Positions 26,042 through 35,046 of a stretch of DNA of 64,000 bases are shown here, one piece after another. The stretch's first letter is position 1; each line of letters begins with the position of its first letter. The stretch covers positions 1 to 64,000 of the forward strand of contig DASVDX010000049.1 in NCBI GenBank assembly GCA_036380875.1, in the 5' to 3' direction. Position numbers and translations under genes: made by a program. Under the pieces are notes generated by a model. That model searched no databases, was not told the origin of the DNA, and saw only the letters and a list, made by a program, of their open reading frames with translations. This DNA is from ZC4RG17 sp036380875 (GTDB lineage Bacteria > Actinomycetota > Acidimicrobiia > Spongiisociales > ZC4RG35).

Positions 26042-26640
26042 TCCGAGTCGTCCTGGCTGAAGATCAGACGATGGTCCTGTCGGCTTTCGCCTCACTCCTC
26101 GACCTCGAGGAAGACATCGAGGTGGTGGCCACCGCCACCGACGGGCGCCAGGCACTGGAGGCCGTCCGAGAGCACCATCCCGATGTGCTGCTCACCGACA
26201 TCGAGATGCCGGAGATGAGCGGGCTCGATCTGGCCAAGACCGTCGCCGAGGAGGGCTTGCCTACCAGGGTGCTGATCGTCACCACCTTCGCCCGCGCCGG
26301 GTATCTGCGCCGTGCGCTGGACGCGGGTGTCGCCGGATACGTGCTGAAGGACGCCCCTATCGGTGAACTGGTCGACGCCTTGCGCCAGGCGCACAGCGGC
26401 GGGCGGGTGATCGCTCCGGAACTGGCGGTGGCGGCATGGGGCGAGACCGACCCCCTGACCGATAGAGAGCGCGACGTGCTTCGCTTGGTGGGCGATGGCC
26501 TGCCCAACCGCGAGATCTCAGAACGGCTGCACCTGGCGGAGGGAACGGTCCGCAACTACCTGTCGTCGGCGATCCTGAAGCTCAACGCCCGTAATCGAAC
26601 CGAGGCGTATGCGGTTGCTCGGCAGCGGGGGCTGCTCTGA
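26038..26640 (+). CDS. NarL/LuxR family response regulator
   Basis: 200 aa. The receiver domain has the acidic pocket, the phospho-acceptor Asp in LLTDIEMPEMSG, and Lys in YVLKDAP. The C-terminal LuxR helix-turn-helix is LTDRERDVLRLVGDGLPNRE, then a recognition helix in AEGTVRNYLSSAI. It is the partner of the upstream histidine kinase and most likely regulates the exporter operon. ATGA overlap with the kinase stop couples their translation. Confidence 0.95.
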   Translation: MIRVVLAEDQTMVLSAFASLLDLEEDIEVVATATDGRQALEAVREHHPDVLLTDIEMPEMSGLDLAKTVAEEGLPTRVLIVTTFARAGYLRRALDAGVAGYVLKDAPIGELVDALRQAHSGGRVIAPELAVAAWGETDPLTDRERDVLRLVGDGLPNREISERLHLAEGTVRNYLSSAILKLNARNRTEAYAVARQRGLL

Positions 26641-26684
26641 AACCACCCGGGTCGCTTCCGGCACCCGGCCCTAGACTGGCGGCG

Positions 26685-26816
26685 ATGAATCGCCTCAGAA
26701 ACCTCCTCTTTCTCGCCACCGTCGTGGGTACGGTGATCACTTTCCTGCGCAATCGCCTCGCCGAGCCCCCGACCGTGGACAGGGGAGGGTGGAGACCTGT
26801 CGCACCCCCTCGATGA
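26685..26816 (+). CDS. Small 43-aa membrane peptide, unknown
   Basis: MNRLRNLLFLATVVGTVITF begins a short protein with one hydrophobic segment (residues 6-20) and a basic, proline-containing tail ending VAPPR. TAGACT lies 7 nt before the ATG (leaderless pattern). Its stop codon overlaps the ATG of the next gene (ATGA at 26813-26816), strong evidence that it is translated and coupled to that gene. I recognise no family. It is too short to be found by most gene callers. Confidence 0.6.
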   Translation: MNRLRNLLFLATVVGTVITFLRNRLAEPPTVDRGGWRPVAPPR

Positions 26817-27445
26817 GGGTGGTCGTGGCCGCCGAGAGTGAGGCGACCCGCCGGGCGGCATTGAGTCTCTCCACTCATCCCGACGTCGAAGTAGCGCTCC
26901 TCGCCCCCACGACGTCGTCGCAGTTCGCCGTCGTCGACTCGGCCGTCGGCTACGACGCCGTGATCGGTGGCGAGAGGGCGGTGCGAGCGGCGGCCGAGGC
27001 GGACGTGCCGGCGGTCGTGCCGGGAGCGCTCCAGGGGCACCAGGGGATCGAGCACTGTTCGATCCCGGGCCTGGCGTTGGCGCTCGCCGCCGATCTGGAG
27101 AGCCCGGGAACCGTCGCCGTCGCCATCCCGGGTCACGGCGGGGGCGACGAGACGATCGTATTCCCCTCCCCCATCGACTCCCGCCGGGCGCACCCGGAGA
27201 CCTTGACAGGGCGCACGCTGTTCATCGCCGACAGCCCGGAGAACGTATCAGCGGCGATGGCCCTCGGGCGAGACCGTCATCTGGTGATCCTCGACGACTA
27301 CCGGTTCATGGAAGGGATCGCCCTCGCCGCTGGCGTCGGGCCGCTGCTCGCAGGTTTCGAGCACGGTCCGGTGTGGGAGCACGCTGCGGCGTACCTGCAG
27401 GCGGCGACAGAGATGGGCTTGGTGATAGGCGAGCGAGCCGCCTGA
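26813..27445 (+). CDS. Hypothetical protein, Rossmann-like N-terminus
   Basis: 210 aa, soluble, no signal. It starts RVVVAAESEATRRAALSLS, a strand-loop-helix like the beginning of a nucleotide-binding Rossmann fold, but without the GxGxxG loop. Later blocks are PAVVPGALQGHQGIEHC, VAVAIPGHGGGDETIVFPSP and ILDDYRFMEGIALAAGVGPL. The ATG at 26813 overlaps the stop of the 43-aa gene. It is convergent, with no gap, with the DUF3566 gene. I do not recognise the family, and no function should be assumed. Confidence 0.7.
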   Translation: MRVVVAAESEATRRAALSLSTHPDVEVALLAPTTSSQFAVVDSAVGYDAVIGGERAVRAAAEADVPAVVPGALQGHQGIEHCSIPGLALALAADLESPGTVAVAIPGHGGGDETIVFPSPIDSRRAHPETLTGRTLFIADSPENVSAAMALGRDRHLVILDDYRFMEGIALAAGVGPLLAGFEHGPVWEHAAAYLQAATEMGLVIGERAA

Positions 27446-27940
27446 TCAGCGGACGGCCGGCGCTTCCTGAGTGGGGAGGTCTGCGTGCTCGGGCGGAGGC
27501 GTGGTCCGTCCGCCGTTGGTCTGTTGGGTGTTGTAGCCGGCAGGCGCGTGGAGCACAGGGCCGTTGGCCGGCCCCAGGTGCTCTTCGAGGATGACCACTT
27601 CCAGGCCGCCCACCACGTCGGTGACGAGGTTGAACATCACGGCCGTGAGGGTGGCGAAACCGGTCATCATCACCCACCAGACGATCGAGCCGAAGACCAC
27701 GAAGCGGAAGAACTGCTCGCTGTTGGCGAACGGGTCGGTGCCTTGCTCGATCAGGGTGATCCTCACCAGGAACTCCGTGATGGCATCGGGAATGCCAGCG
27801 TTTTCGATCACCGACCAGAAGATGACGATCCCGAGGACCATCGCCACGGCGGCGACGCCGAACAGGACCGCCGAGACCTTGAGAACGGTCCAGGGATCGA
27901 TCTTTCTGATGATGCGCCGTACGCGCCTGACTGTTGCCAT
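27446..27940 (-). CDS. DUF3566 membrane protein downstream of gyrA
   Basis: 164 aa with two long hydrophobic segments (about residues 22-45 and 84-107), and a Pro/Thr-rich cytoplasmic or external tail. The core VRRIIRKIDPWTVLKVSAVL and GLEVVILEE match DUF3566, a family found almost only after gyrA in Actinobacteria. The ATG follows AGGAAGG. It lies 77 bp after gyrA on the same strand and is probably cotranscribed. Its function is unknown. Confidence 0.9.
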   Translation of the reverse strand: MATVRRVRRIIRKIDPWTVLKVSAVLFGVAAVAMVLGIVIFWSVIENAGIPDAITEFLVRITLIEQGTDPFANSEQFFRFVVFGSIVWWVMMTGFATLTAVMFNLVTDVVGGLEVVILEEHLGPANGPVLHAPAGYNTQQTNGGRTTPPPEHADLPTQEAPAVR

Positions 27941-28017
27941 AGGAATCCTTCCTGGCAGTGTATGGGGAAGGCCTGTACTAGACCAACGACTGCGAGGGGA
28001 AAGGGGTTCCCCGAAGG

Positions 28018-30447
28018 TTACTCGTCGTGATCCCCATTGCCGATGACGGTGAACGCCGCCAAGGTCCCGTCGCCGACGTTGATCACCTTCACACCGGTCG
28101 AATCGCGCTTCTGACGGCTGATCGAATCGACCGAGGTGCGCATGGCGACACCGCTGGAAGAGACGAGGAACGCCTGGTCCCCCGGCGACACCGCAGCCGC
28201 GCCGACGAGGGTGCCCCTCACTCGGGTCAGCTTGAAGGCCTTGACTCCCAGCCCGCCGCGGGCCTGGGCCCGGAACTCGGCGAGCTTCGTGCGCTTGCCA
28301 TAGCCGGATGAAGTCAGGAGCAGGACCTCGTCGCCGTCCACGGAGGACGTGGCGCTGACGACGTAGTCCCCTTCCCGCAGCTTGATGCCGCGCACACCCT
28401 GGGTGGCACGGCCCATCGGGCGCAGGTCGCTCTCGGGGAAACGGATGCCCATCCCGTCTTTGGTGAAGATCAGGATGTCGTTTTCGCCGTTGGTGGTGCG
28501 GACCGAGACGAGCTCGTCACCATCGACCAGCTTGATGGCGATCAGGCTCTGGTACTTGGAGTCGTACTCCTTGAACTCGGTCTTCTTCACCTGGCCGTGT
28601 TTGGTGACCATCACCAGGTACCGGTTCGTCTCGTAGTCGCGGGTGTCGATCACCGCCTCGATGCGTTCCTCCGGCTCGAGGGGCAGCACCGATTGGGCGA
28701 GGACGCCCTTGGCGGTGCGGCTCTGGCGAGGGATCTCATGGGCCCGGATCCGGTGGACCATCCCGGTGTTGGTGAAGAACAGCAGGTAGGCGTGAGCGGT
28801 GGTGTGCACCAGATGGGCGATGGCGTCGTCTTCGCTGAGGTCGGCGGCGCGCACGCCCCGGCCACCCCGGCCCTGGGTGCGGTAGGTGTTGGCCGGAACC
28901 GACTTCACATAACCCGTGCGGGACACGGTGATGATCAGCTCGTCGTCGGCGATCAGGTCCTCTAGGGACATCTCGCCGTCGTCGGGGACGATGACCGAGC
29001 GGCGGGGGTCGGCGAACTTCTCCTTGATCTCGCCGAGCTCCTGCTTGATGATGTCCCGCCGCTTCGCCGGGTCGGCGAGGATCGCCTTCAACTCGGCGAT
29101 GAGGGCCTGGAGTTCGGCCAGTTCCGTCCGCAGCTTGTCGACCTCGAGGGCGGTGAGACGCCGCAGCGGCATGTCGAGGATGGCGTTGGCCTGCACCTCG
29201 GAGAGCTCGAACCGTTCCATGAGGGCGGTGCGGGCCGCGGCGGTGTCGGCGGAGCCGCGGATGATGCGGATCACCTCGTCGATGTTGTCGACGGCGATGA
29301 TCAGGCCTTCGAGGATGTGGGCCCGCTTCTCGGCCTCGTCGAGACGGAAACGGGTCCGCCTCTCGATGACCTCCATCTGATGGTCGAGGTAATACCCGAC
29401 CATCTCGGCGATGTTGAGGGTGCGGGGCACCCCGTCGACCAGCGACACCATGTTGTATCCGAAGGTGTCCTGGAGCGGGGTGTTCTTGTAGAGCTGGTTG
29501 AGCACCACCTGGGGGACGGCGCCCTGCTTCAGCTCGATGACCAGGCGGGTGCCCACCCGATCGGAGGACTCGTTGCGGACCTCGGCGATGCCGCTGAGGC
29601 GCTTCGACTCGACCAGTTCTTTGATCTTGGCGACGATCCGCTCGATCGACACCTGGTACGGGAGCTCGGTGACGACGATGGCGGTGCGACCCTTGCGGAT
29701 CTCCTGCACGTCACACACGGCGCGGACCTTGACGCTCCCCCGGCCGGTGGTGAGGGCCTCGCGGATCCCGGCCCTGCCGACCAGATAGCCGCCGGTCGGG
29801 AAGTCGGGCCCCTGGATGAACTTCATCAGGTCCTCGGCGGTGGCATCGGGGTGGTCGAGCATGTGGAGGCAGGCGTCGATCACCTCGCCGAGGTTGTGGG
29901 GCGGGATGTTGGTCGCCATCCCCACCGCGATCCCCTGGCTGCCGTTGACCAACAGGTTGGGGAAGCGGGCCGGCAGCACCGTGGGCTGCTGCATCTCGCC
30001 CGAGTAGTTGTCCTCGAAGTCGACGGTGTCCTCGCGGATGCTCTCGAGGAGCATCATGGCGAGGGGGGTCAGGCGGCACTCGGTGTAGCGCGGCGCTCCC
30101 GGAGGGTCGTCGGGGGTCCCGAAGTTGCCCTGCGGGTCGATGAGCAGGTGCCGCATCGAGAAGTCCTGGCCCATCCGCACGAGGGCGTCGTAGATCGCCT
30201 GGTCGCCGTGCGGGTGGTAGTTGCCCATCACGTCACCAACCACCTTCGAGCACTTGCGGTGGGCGGTGTTGGGCCCGATGTTGTTCTCGTACATCGAGTA
30301 GATGATCCGCCGCTGCACCGGCTTCAAACCGTCGCGCACGTCGGGCAGGGCACGCGAGACGATCACCGACATCGCGTAGTCGATGAAGCTCTGCTCCATC
30401 TCCTCGACGATCTCGAGCTGCGGGTAAGGATTCGGTTCAGTAGTCAT
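28018..30447 (-). CDS. gyrA: DNA gyrase subunit A
   Basis: 809 aa. It is the DNA-cleaving subunit of gyrase; the catalytic tyrosine is Tyr121 in APRYTE. The quinolone region reads HPHGDQAIYD: the residue equivalent to E. coli Ser83 is Gln83, while Asp87 is kept. The C-terminal beta-pinwheel carries a degenerate GyrA box (QGRGGRG), consistent with negative supercoiling. It is encoded 50 bp after gyrB in the usual order. Length and domain order (winged helix, tower, coiled coil, six-bladed C-domain) are normal. Confidence 0.98.
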   Translation of the reverse strand: MTTEPNPYPQLEIVEEMEQSFIDYAMSVIVSRALPDVRDGLKPVQRRIIYSMYENNIGPNTAHRKCSKVVGDVMGNYHPHGDQAIYDALVRMGQDFSMRHLLIDPQGNFGTPDDPPGAPRYTECRLTPLAMMLLESIREDTVDFEDNYSGEMQQPTVLPARFPNLLVNGSQGIAVGMATNIPPHNLGEVIDACLHMLDHPDATAEDLMKFIQGPDFPTGGYLVGRAGIREALTTGRGSVKVRAVCDVQEIRKGRTAIVVTELPYQVSIERIVAKIKELVESKRLSGIAEVRNESSDRVGTRLVIELKQGAVPQVVLNQLYKNTPLQDTFGYNMVSLVDGVPRTLNIAEMVGYYLDHQMEVIERRTRFRLDEAEKRAHILEGLIIAVDNIDEVIRIIRGSADTAAARTALMERFELSEVQANAILDMPLRRLTALEVDKLRTELAELQALIAELKAILADPAKRRDIIKQELGEIKEKFADPRRSVIVPDDGEMSLEDLIADDELIITVSRTGYVKSVPANTYRTQGRGGRGVRAADLSEDDAIAHLVHTTAHAYLLFFTNTGMVHRIRAHEIPRQSRTAKGVLAQSVLPLEPEERIEAVIDTRDYETNRYLVMVTKHGQVKKTEFKEYDSKYQSLIAIKLVDGDELVSVRTTNGENDILIFTKDGMGIRFPESDLRPMGRATQGVRGIKLREGDYVVSATSSVDGDEVLLLTSSGYGKRTKLAEFRAQARGGLGVKAFKLTRVRGTLVGAAAVSPGDQAFLVSSSGVAMRTSVDSISRQKRDSTGVKVINVGDGTLAAFTVIGNGDHDE

Positions 30448-30497
30448 TTGTGTTTCTCAGGCGGAAGTCGGGACGGAGGAAGCCGCGGTGGACGATC

Positions 30498-32408
30498 TCA
30501 TATGTCGAGGAACCGGACGTCGGCGGCGTTCTGCTGGATGAAGGCCTTCCGGTCGGCCACCACATCGCCCATCAGGATCGAGAACGTCTCCTCGGCCCGA
30601 GCGGCGTCCTCCATCTCTACCCGCAGCAGGGTGCGGGTCTCGGGGTTCATGGTGGTCTCCCACAACTCGTTGGGGTTCATCTCACCGAGACCCTTGAACC
30701 GGGTCGGCTTGACCTTCGGGTGGTCCTTCTGGAACTCCCTCAGGGCAGCGTCGTCGTGGAGGTAGTGGACCTTCGACCCGACCTTCACCCGATACAGCGG
30801 CGGCTGGGCGATGTAGATGTAGCCCGCTTCGATTAGGCCCCGCATATGGCGAAAGAAGAGCGTCAAGAGGAGGGTGCGGATGTGGGCGCCATCGACGTCG
30901 GCGTCGGCCAGCAGCACCACCTTGTGGTAGCGGGCCTTGGTGAGGTCGAACTCGTCGCCGATGCCCGTTCCCAGTGCGGTGATGATGTCCTGGACCTCGG
31001 CGTTCTGGAGGGCCTTGGCCAGCCGGGCCTTCTCGACATTGAGGATCTTGCCTCGGATGGGAAGGATCGCCTGGGTGTTCGAGTCGCGCGCCTGCTTGGC
31101 CGGTCCCGCCGCCGAGTTGCCCTCGACGATGAACAGCTCCGACTCGCCAGGGTCGCGGGACGAACAGTCGGCCAGCTTGTCGGGCAGGCCGCCGGACTCG
31201 AGCCCCGACTTGCGCCGGGTCAATTCCCGGGCCTTGCGGGCCGCCTCCCGGGCTTTGGCGGCGTTGATCGACTTCTCGACGATCCGTCGCGCCTCTGGGC
31301 TGTAGCGCTCCAGCCACTCGGGCAAGCGGCGGTTGAGGACCTTCTCCACATAGGAGCGTATCTCGGTGTTGCCGAGCTTTGTCTTCGTCTGCCCCTCGAA
31401 CTGGGGATGACGGACGCGCACCGAGACGACGGCGGTCAAGCCCTCCCGGACGTCCTCACCGGTCAGGTTGGGATCCTTCTCCTTCAGGAGGTTCTTCGCC
31501 CGGGCGAAGTCGTTGATCGCCTTGGTGAGAGCCTTGCGGAAGCCTTCCTCGTGGGTGCCGCCCTCATGGGTGTTGATCGTGTTGGCGAACGACAGGACCG
31601 ACTCGTTGTACGAGGTGGTCCACTGCATCGCCACCTCGACCTCGCCCTCGTCGTTGGAGTCGACGATGTCGATGATGTGGGGGTGGAGCACCTCACGCTT
31701 GGCGTTGAGGTGCTTGACGAAATCGATCAGGCCGCCCTTGTAGTGGAAGCTCTGGGTGACCGGCTCGTCGCCCCGCTCATCGGTGAGAACGATCTCGAGC
31801 CCTCGGTTGAGGAACGCCATCTCCCGCAAGCGGGCGGCCACGGTTTCGTAGTCGAACTCCGTGCCCTCGAGGAAGATCTCCGGATCGGGCCAGAAGGTGA
31901 TGGTGGTGCCGGTCCGCTTGACGGCCGCCCCCTTCTTGGGGTTCTTCGAGTCGGGTACGCCGCGGCGGAAGCTCTGGGTCCAGACGTGCCCGCCCCAGCG
32001 CACCTCGGCTTCCAGACGCTCGGACAGGGCATTGACCACCGACACGCCAACACCGTGGAGGCCACCGGACACCGTGTAGGCGCCTTCCTGGAACTTGCCG
32101 CCGGCGTGGAGAGTCGTGAGGACGGTGGTGAGACCCGAGAGGCCGGTCTTGTCTACCTTGTCCACTGGGATGCCGCGTCCGTTGTCGACGACGGTCACTC
32201 CCCCATCGGCGCGCAGGGTCACTTCGATGCGGGAGGCGTACCCTGCCATCGCCTCGTCCACGGAGTTGTCCACGACCTCCCAGATGAGATGGTGGAGACC
32301 TCGTGGTCCTGTCGTACCGATGTACATGCCCGGGCGGAGCCGGACGGCCTCGAGGCCTTCGAGGACGGTGATGTCTTTAGCTCTGTACGTGTCGCGCGTG
32401 GCCGTCAC
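30498..32408 (-). CDS. gyrB: DNA gyrase subunit B
   Basis: 636 aa, ATPase subunit. The GHKL ATP site is visible (EVVDNSVDEAMAG, DNGRGIPV, SGGLHGVGVSVVNAL), as is the Toprim domain (FIVEGNSAAGPAKQ and ADADVDGAHIRTL). The normally conserved EGDSAGGSA is EGNSAAGPA here: Asn431 stands at the position of E. coli Asp426. The catalytic Glu and the DxD metal residues remain. The start is a GTG at 32408 after GAAGGAG. There is no E. coli-type 170-residue insert in the tail, as usual outside proteobacteria. Tail motifs RFKGLGEMNPNELWETTMNP are conserved. Confidence 0.97.
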   Translation of the reverse strand: MTATRDTYRAKDITVLEGLEAVRLRPGMYIGTTGPRGLHHLIWEVVDNSVDEAMAGYASRIEVTLRADGGVTVVDNGRGIPVDKVDKTGLSGLTTVLTTLHAGGKFQEGAYTVSGGLHGVGVSVVNALSERLEAEVRWGGHVWTQSFRRGVPDSKNPKKGAAVKRTGTTITFWPDPEIFLEGTEFDYETVAARLREMAFLNRGLEIVLTDERGDEPVTQSFHYKGGLIDFVKHLNAKREVLHPHIIDIVDSNDEGEVEVAMQWTTSYNESVLSFANTINTHEGGTHEEGFRKALTKAINDFARAKNLLKEKDPNLTGEDVREGLTAVVSVRVRHPQFEGQTKTKLGNTEIRSYVEKVLNRRLPEWLERYSPEARRIVEKSINAAKAREAARKARELTRRKSGLESGGLPDKLADCSSRDPGESELFIVEGNSAAGPAKQARDSNTQAILPIRGKILNVEKARLAKALQNAEVQDIITALGTGIGDEFDLTKARYHKVVLLADADVDGAHIRTLLLTLFFRHMRGLIEAGYIYIAQPPLYRVKVGSKVHYLHDDAALREFQKDHPKVKPTRFKGLGEMNPNELWETTMNPETRTLLRVEMEDAARAEETFSILMGDVVADRKAFIQQNAADVRFLDI

Positions 32409-32472
32409 AACACTCCTTCAGGGGATTCAGGGACCTGGCGGCACAGGCAGACCTGCCTGCGGGGAAGAGGAT

Positions 32473-32486
32473 TTACACTCGTGTAA
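32473..32486. promoter_or_regulatory. Short palindrome upstream of gyrB
   Basis: TTACAC and GTGTAA form a perfect 6-bp inverted repeat with a 2-nt spacer, ending 2 nt before the DUF721 gene and 65 nt before the gyrB start. A second small hairpin (CAGGCA with TGCCTG, 32444-32459) lies closer to gyrB. They may be part of the gyrB promoter or leader. No regulator is known to me for this motif. Confidence 0.3.
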
Positions 32487-32488
32487 GT

Positions 32489-32854
32489 CTACCGGAACGG
32501 AGGCTGTTTCCCAAGCTCTCCGACGCCTCCTGGCGAGGTTTCGCCGCTCTGTGGTGGCGTTTCGGTTCGTCGGGCAGGCGGACGCAGATCCACTCCTTTG
32601 ATGGTATCGGCGCCGAATTCGGCGGCCAGCCGCTGATGCAATTCCCCCACCGCGTATCGTAGGAACGCCACGCCGCGTCGGTCCTTCGCCTCCACCACCA
32701 GGATGCCGTCTCGCAAGTGGATCGGCGAGGCTTGATCCGCCCACCGGGGCCCGGCGATCCGCTCCCAATCCCGGGCGATCGTCATCATCACCATGGGCTC
32801 GGCCAGTCCCAGCCGGCGCAGCGTCGATTCGAGTGCCTCCTCGAGTGGTATCAC
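32489..32854 (-). CDS. DUF721 (DciA-like) protein
   Basis: 121 aa. The DUF721 core covers residues 1-85, with IARDWERIAGPRWADQASPI and DGILVVEAKDRRGVAFLRY; the tail is disordered and Pro/Arg-rich. In bacteria without DnaC this family (DciA) loads or assists the replicative helicase DnaB. The position between recF and gyrB in the dnaA cluster is the standard actinobacterial one. The start overlaps the recF stop by 4 nt. The helicase-operator role is known for the family; it is inferred here. Confidence 0.88.
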   Translation of the reverse strand: MIPLEEALESTLRRLGLAEPMVMMTIARDWERIAGPRWADQASPIHLRDGILVVEAKDRRGVAFLRYAVGELHQRLAAEFGADTIKGVDLRPPARRTETPPQSGETSPGGVGELGKQPPFR

Positions 32855-33957
32855 GACGCCTCCTCGAGTTTGCCATCGCTCACGTCCCAGCGGCGCCCTC
32901 TGATGGGCACGTCTTCGGGTCGGGCCGACGAGATCAACGTCTGAGCTGGGGGGAGCGCGGCGGCCAGCCGCTCGGCTCTTCCCTCGTCGAGCTCGCTGAA
33001 CACGTCGTCCAAGAGGAGCACAGGCGCTGACCCGGTCCTGTCGGTGACGGCGCGGTGGACGGCGAGCCGCAGCGCCAGGGCCGTGCTGCGCTGCTCCCCT
33101 TGGGAACCGTGGACTCTGACGTCGTGGCCGTCGAGGAGGAGCGACGGGTCGTCGCGGTGAGGCCCCACCGTCGTCACTCTCCGTTCCATGTCGTGGCGCC
33201 GGTTGGCGGCAATGGCCTCGGCCAAGAGGCGGGCGTATTCGGCGGCGCTGATCGTGGCGTCAGCCGAGCCGCCCCATTCGCTGTCGTACGAGAAAGAGAG
33301 GCCAGAGGCGGTGCCGCTGATGGCGCGGTAGGCCTCGTCGACGAACGGTGCGAGTTCTGTCATCACTGCGGCTCTTCTCGCCATCACCTTGCCTCCTGCC
33401 TGGGACATCCTCTCGTCCCACACCGACAGCGTCACTTCGTCAGGCGCTCCCATCTTGAGGAAAGCGTTCCGCTGCCGGACTGCCCGGTCGTATTCGGCGA
33501 AGTCGAGAGCGGCGGCGGGCCGGAGCTGGACGGCGGCTTCGTCCAGGAGGTCCCGGCGGCGGGCCGGGCCCCGTTTCACGATGTCGAGATCTTCAGGGAG
33601 GAACGTCACGACTCGGACGATCTCGACCAGGTCCGAGACCCTCCGGAGTCGCTGGCGGTCGAGTTGTGTCCGACGAGGACCATGGCGGGGTATCTCGATC
33701 TCGACCAGCGCCTCTCCCCGGTCCTCTCCCCTGTCGACCCCCCCTCGAACATAGGCCCGCTCCGCTTCGTCGTTCACGAGGACATCGTCGGTGACGCTGC
33801 GGAAGGAGCGCAGGGTCGCCAGATATCCGACCGCCTCCAGGGCATTGGTCTTGCCGGCTCCGTTGGGGCCGATCAGTAGGTTCACGCCCGGGTCAGGACG
33901 CCACTCGAGGTGACGGTAAGAGCGGAAGTCGGTCAGTTCGAGCCAGGCGACATGCAC
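32851..33957 (-). CDS. recF: DNA replication and repair protein RecF
   Basis: 368 aa SMC-like ATPase. Walker A is GPNGAGKTNAL near residue 34; the signature region (VHGSQGEQRSTAL) and Walker B (APVLLLDDVFSELDEGR) are in the C-terminal third. RecF loads RecA at single-strand gaps and helps restart stalled forks. It follows dnaN after 6 bp and overlaps the DUF721 gene. The start is a GTG at 33957. Confidence 0.96.
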   Translation of the reverse strand: MHVAWLELTDFRSYRHLEWRPDPGVNLLIGPNGAGKTNALEAVGYLATLRSFRSVTDDVLVNDEAERAYVRGGVDRGEDRGEALVEIEIPRHGPRRTQLDRQRLRRVSDLVEIVRVVTFLPEDLDIVKRGPARRRDLLDEAAVQLRPAAALDFAEYDRAVRQRNAFLKMGAPDEVTLSVWDERMSQAGGKVMARRAAVMTELAPFVDEAYRAISGTASGLSFSYDSEWGGSADATISAAEYARLLAEAIAANRRHDMERRVTTVGPHRDDPSLLLDGHDVRVHGSQGEQRSTALALRLAVHRAVTDRTGSAPVLLLDDVFSELDEGRAERLAAALPPAQTLISSARPEDVPIRGRRWDVSDGKLEEAS

Positions 33958-33963
33958 AGCCGT

Positions 33964-35046
33964 CTAGACACGGACCGGCATCAGGAGATAGATGAAGTTC
34001 GAGTTGTCCCCGCCGTCGACCACGCTCGGCCGGACACCATCTATCACCTGGATCCGGACGTCCTCACCCTCGACCGCACCGACGCCATCGGCGAGGTAAC
34101 GCGGGTTGAAGGCCACGGCCACCTCTTCCTCTTCACCGGCGTAGACACCGGAGATGTGCTCGGTCTCCCCGCCGACGTCCTGGCGGGTGACGGTCACGTC
34201 GACGCCTCCTTCCGACAGCTTCAGCCGGACCGGGATGTGGTCCTCGGCGACGAGTGACACCCTGCCGAGCGCCTCGAGCACGTCTTCTTTCTTGACGATC
34301 ACCTGGTTGGGATAGCTCTCCGGGACCAGCGACCGGTACTTCGGGAAGGAACCCTCGATGAGCCGCAGACGGAGCGTCCCCCGCTCCGAACTGAAGACGG
34401 CCTCCCTCTCCCCGAGGCGAGCCGTGATCTTGGCGGCCCCGATGGTCCGAGGCAGTTCGCGCAAGCCGCGGGCCGGTACCAGACCGGTCCCTTCCAATCC
34501 CACCCCGGCGAGATCACGCACGGCAAGCCGGTACGAGTCGGTGGCGACGAGGCGGAGGCCTTCCTCGGAGGATTCGAACAACACACCCGTGAGGATCGGA
34601 CGCGCCGTGTCGGTCGAAGCAGCAACCACGACCTGGTTGATGGCATTCGCCAGCTCCTCACCGTCGACTTCGACACCGTCCCCCGTCGTCTCTGTGATCT
34701 CGGGAAAGTCTTCGGTGTTGAGGGGACGGATGGAGAAGCGAGGTCCCCGGCCGACGATCTCCACTTCCCCATCCGACGTGCCGATCGTCACCTGCCCCGG
34801 TGGCATGCGTCGAACGGCATCCGCCAAGAGCCGACCCGGGATGACCACCCGACCTTCTTCCATCACCTCGACCTCCATGGAAGCCCGGACAGTCATTTCG
34901 TGATCGGTACCGGTGACCCAGAGGTTCGATCCAGCCACCTCGCACAAGAGCCCCTGGAGGACAGGGATGGCAGTGCGAGCACCGATGGCCCGGTTGGCCC
35001 GGCTGAAGATGTCGGCTAGGTCGTCCCGCTCGGCTCGGATTCTCAC
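33964..35046 (-). CDS. dnaN: DNA polymerase III beta subunit (sliding clamp)
   Basis: 360 aa, three repeats of the clamp fold; the N-terminus (RAERDDLADIFSRANRAIG) and the C-terminal YLLMPVRV, which forms part of the protein-binding cleft, are typical. It encircles DNA and tethers polymerase III, and also DnaA regulators and repair factors. It is a GTG start. It lies next to the oriC-like region that separates it from dnaA. Confidence 0.97.
   Translation of the reverse strand: MRIRAERDDLADIFSRANRAIGARTAIPVLQGLLCEVAGSNLWVTGTDHEMTVRASMEVEVMEEGRVVIPGRLLADAVRRMPPGQVTIGTSDGEVEIVGRGPRFSIRPLNTEDFPEITETTGDGVEVDGEELANAINQVVVAASTDTARPILTGVLFESSEEGLRLVATDSYRLAVRDLAGVGLEGTGLVPARGLRELPRTIGAAKITARLGEREAVFSSERGTLRLRLIEGSFPKYRSLVPESYPNQVIVKKEDVLEALGRVSLVAEDHIPVRLKLSEGGVDVTVTRQDVGGETEHISGVYAGEEEEVAVAFNPRYLADGVGAVEGEDVRIQVIDGVRPSVVDGGDNSNFIYLLMPVRV

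Noticed and set aside
29317..32486. Very long open frames antisense to gyrA and gyrB (482 and 546 codons)
   Set aside because: They mirror the GC-rich third positions of the gyrase genes, lack ribosome binding sites and show no domain.
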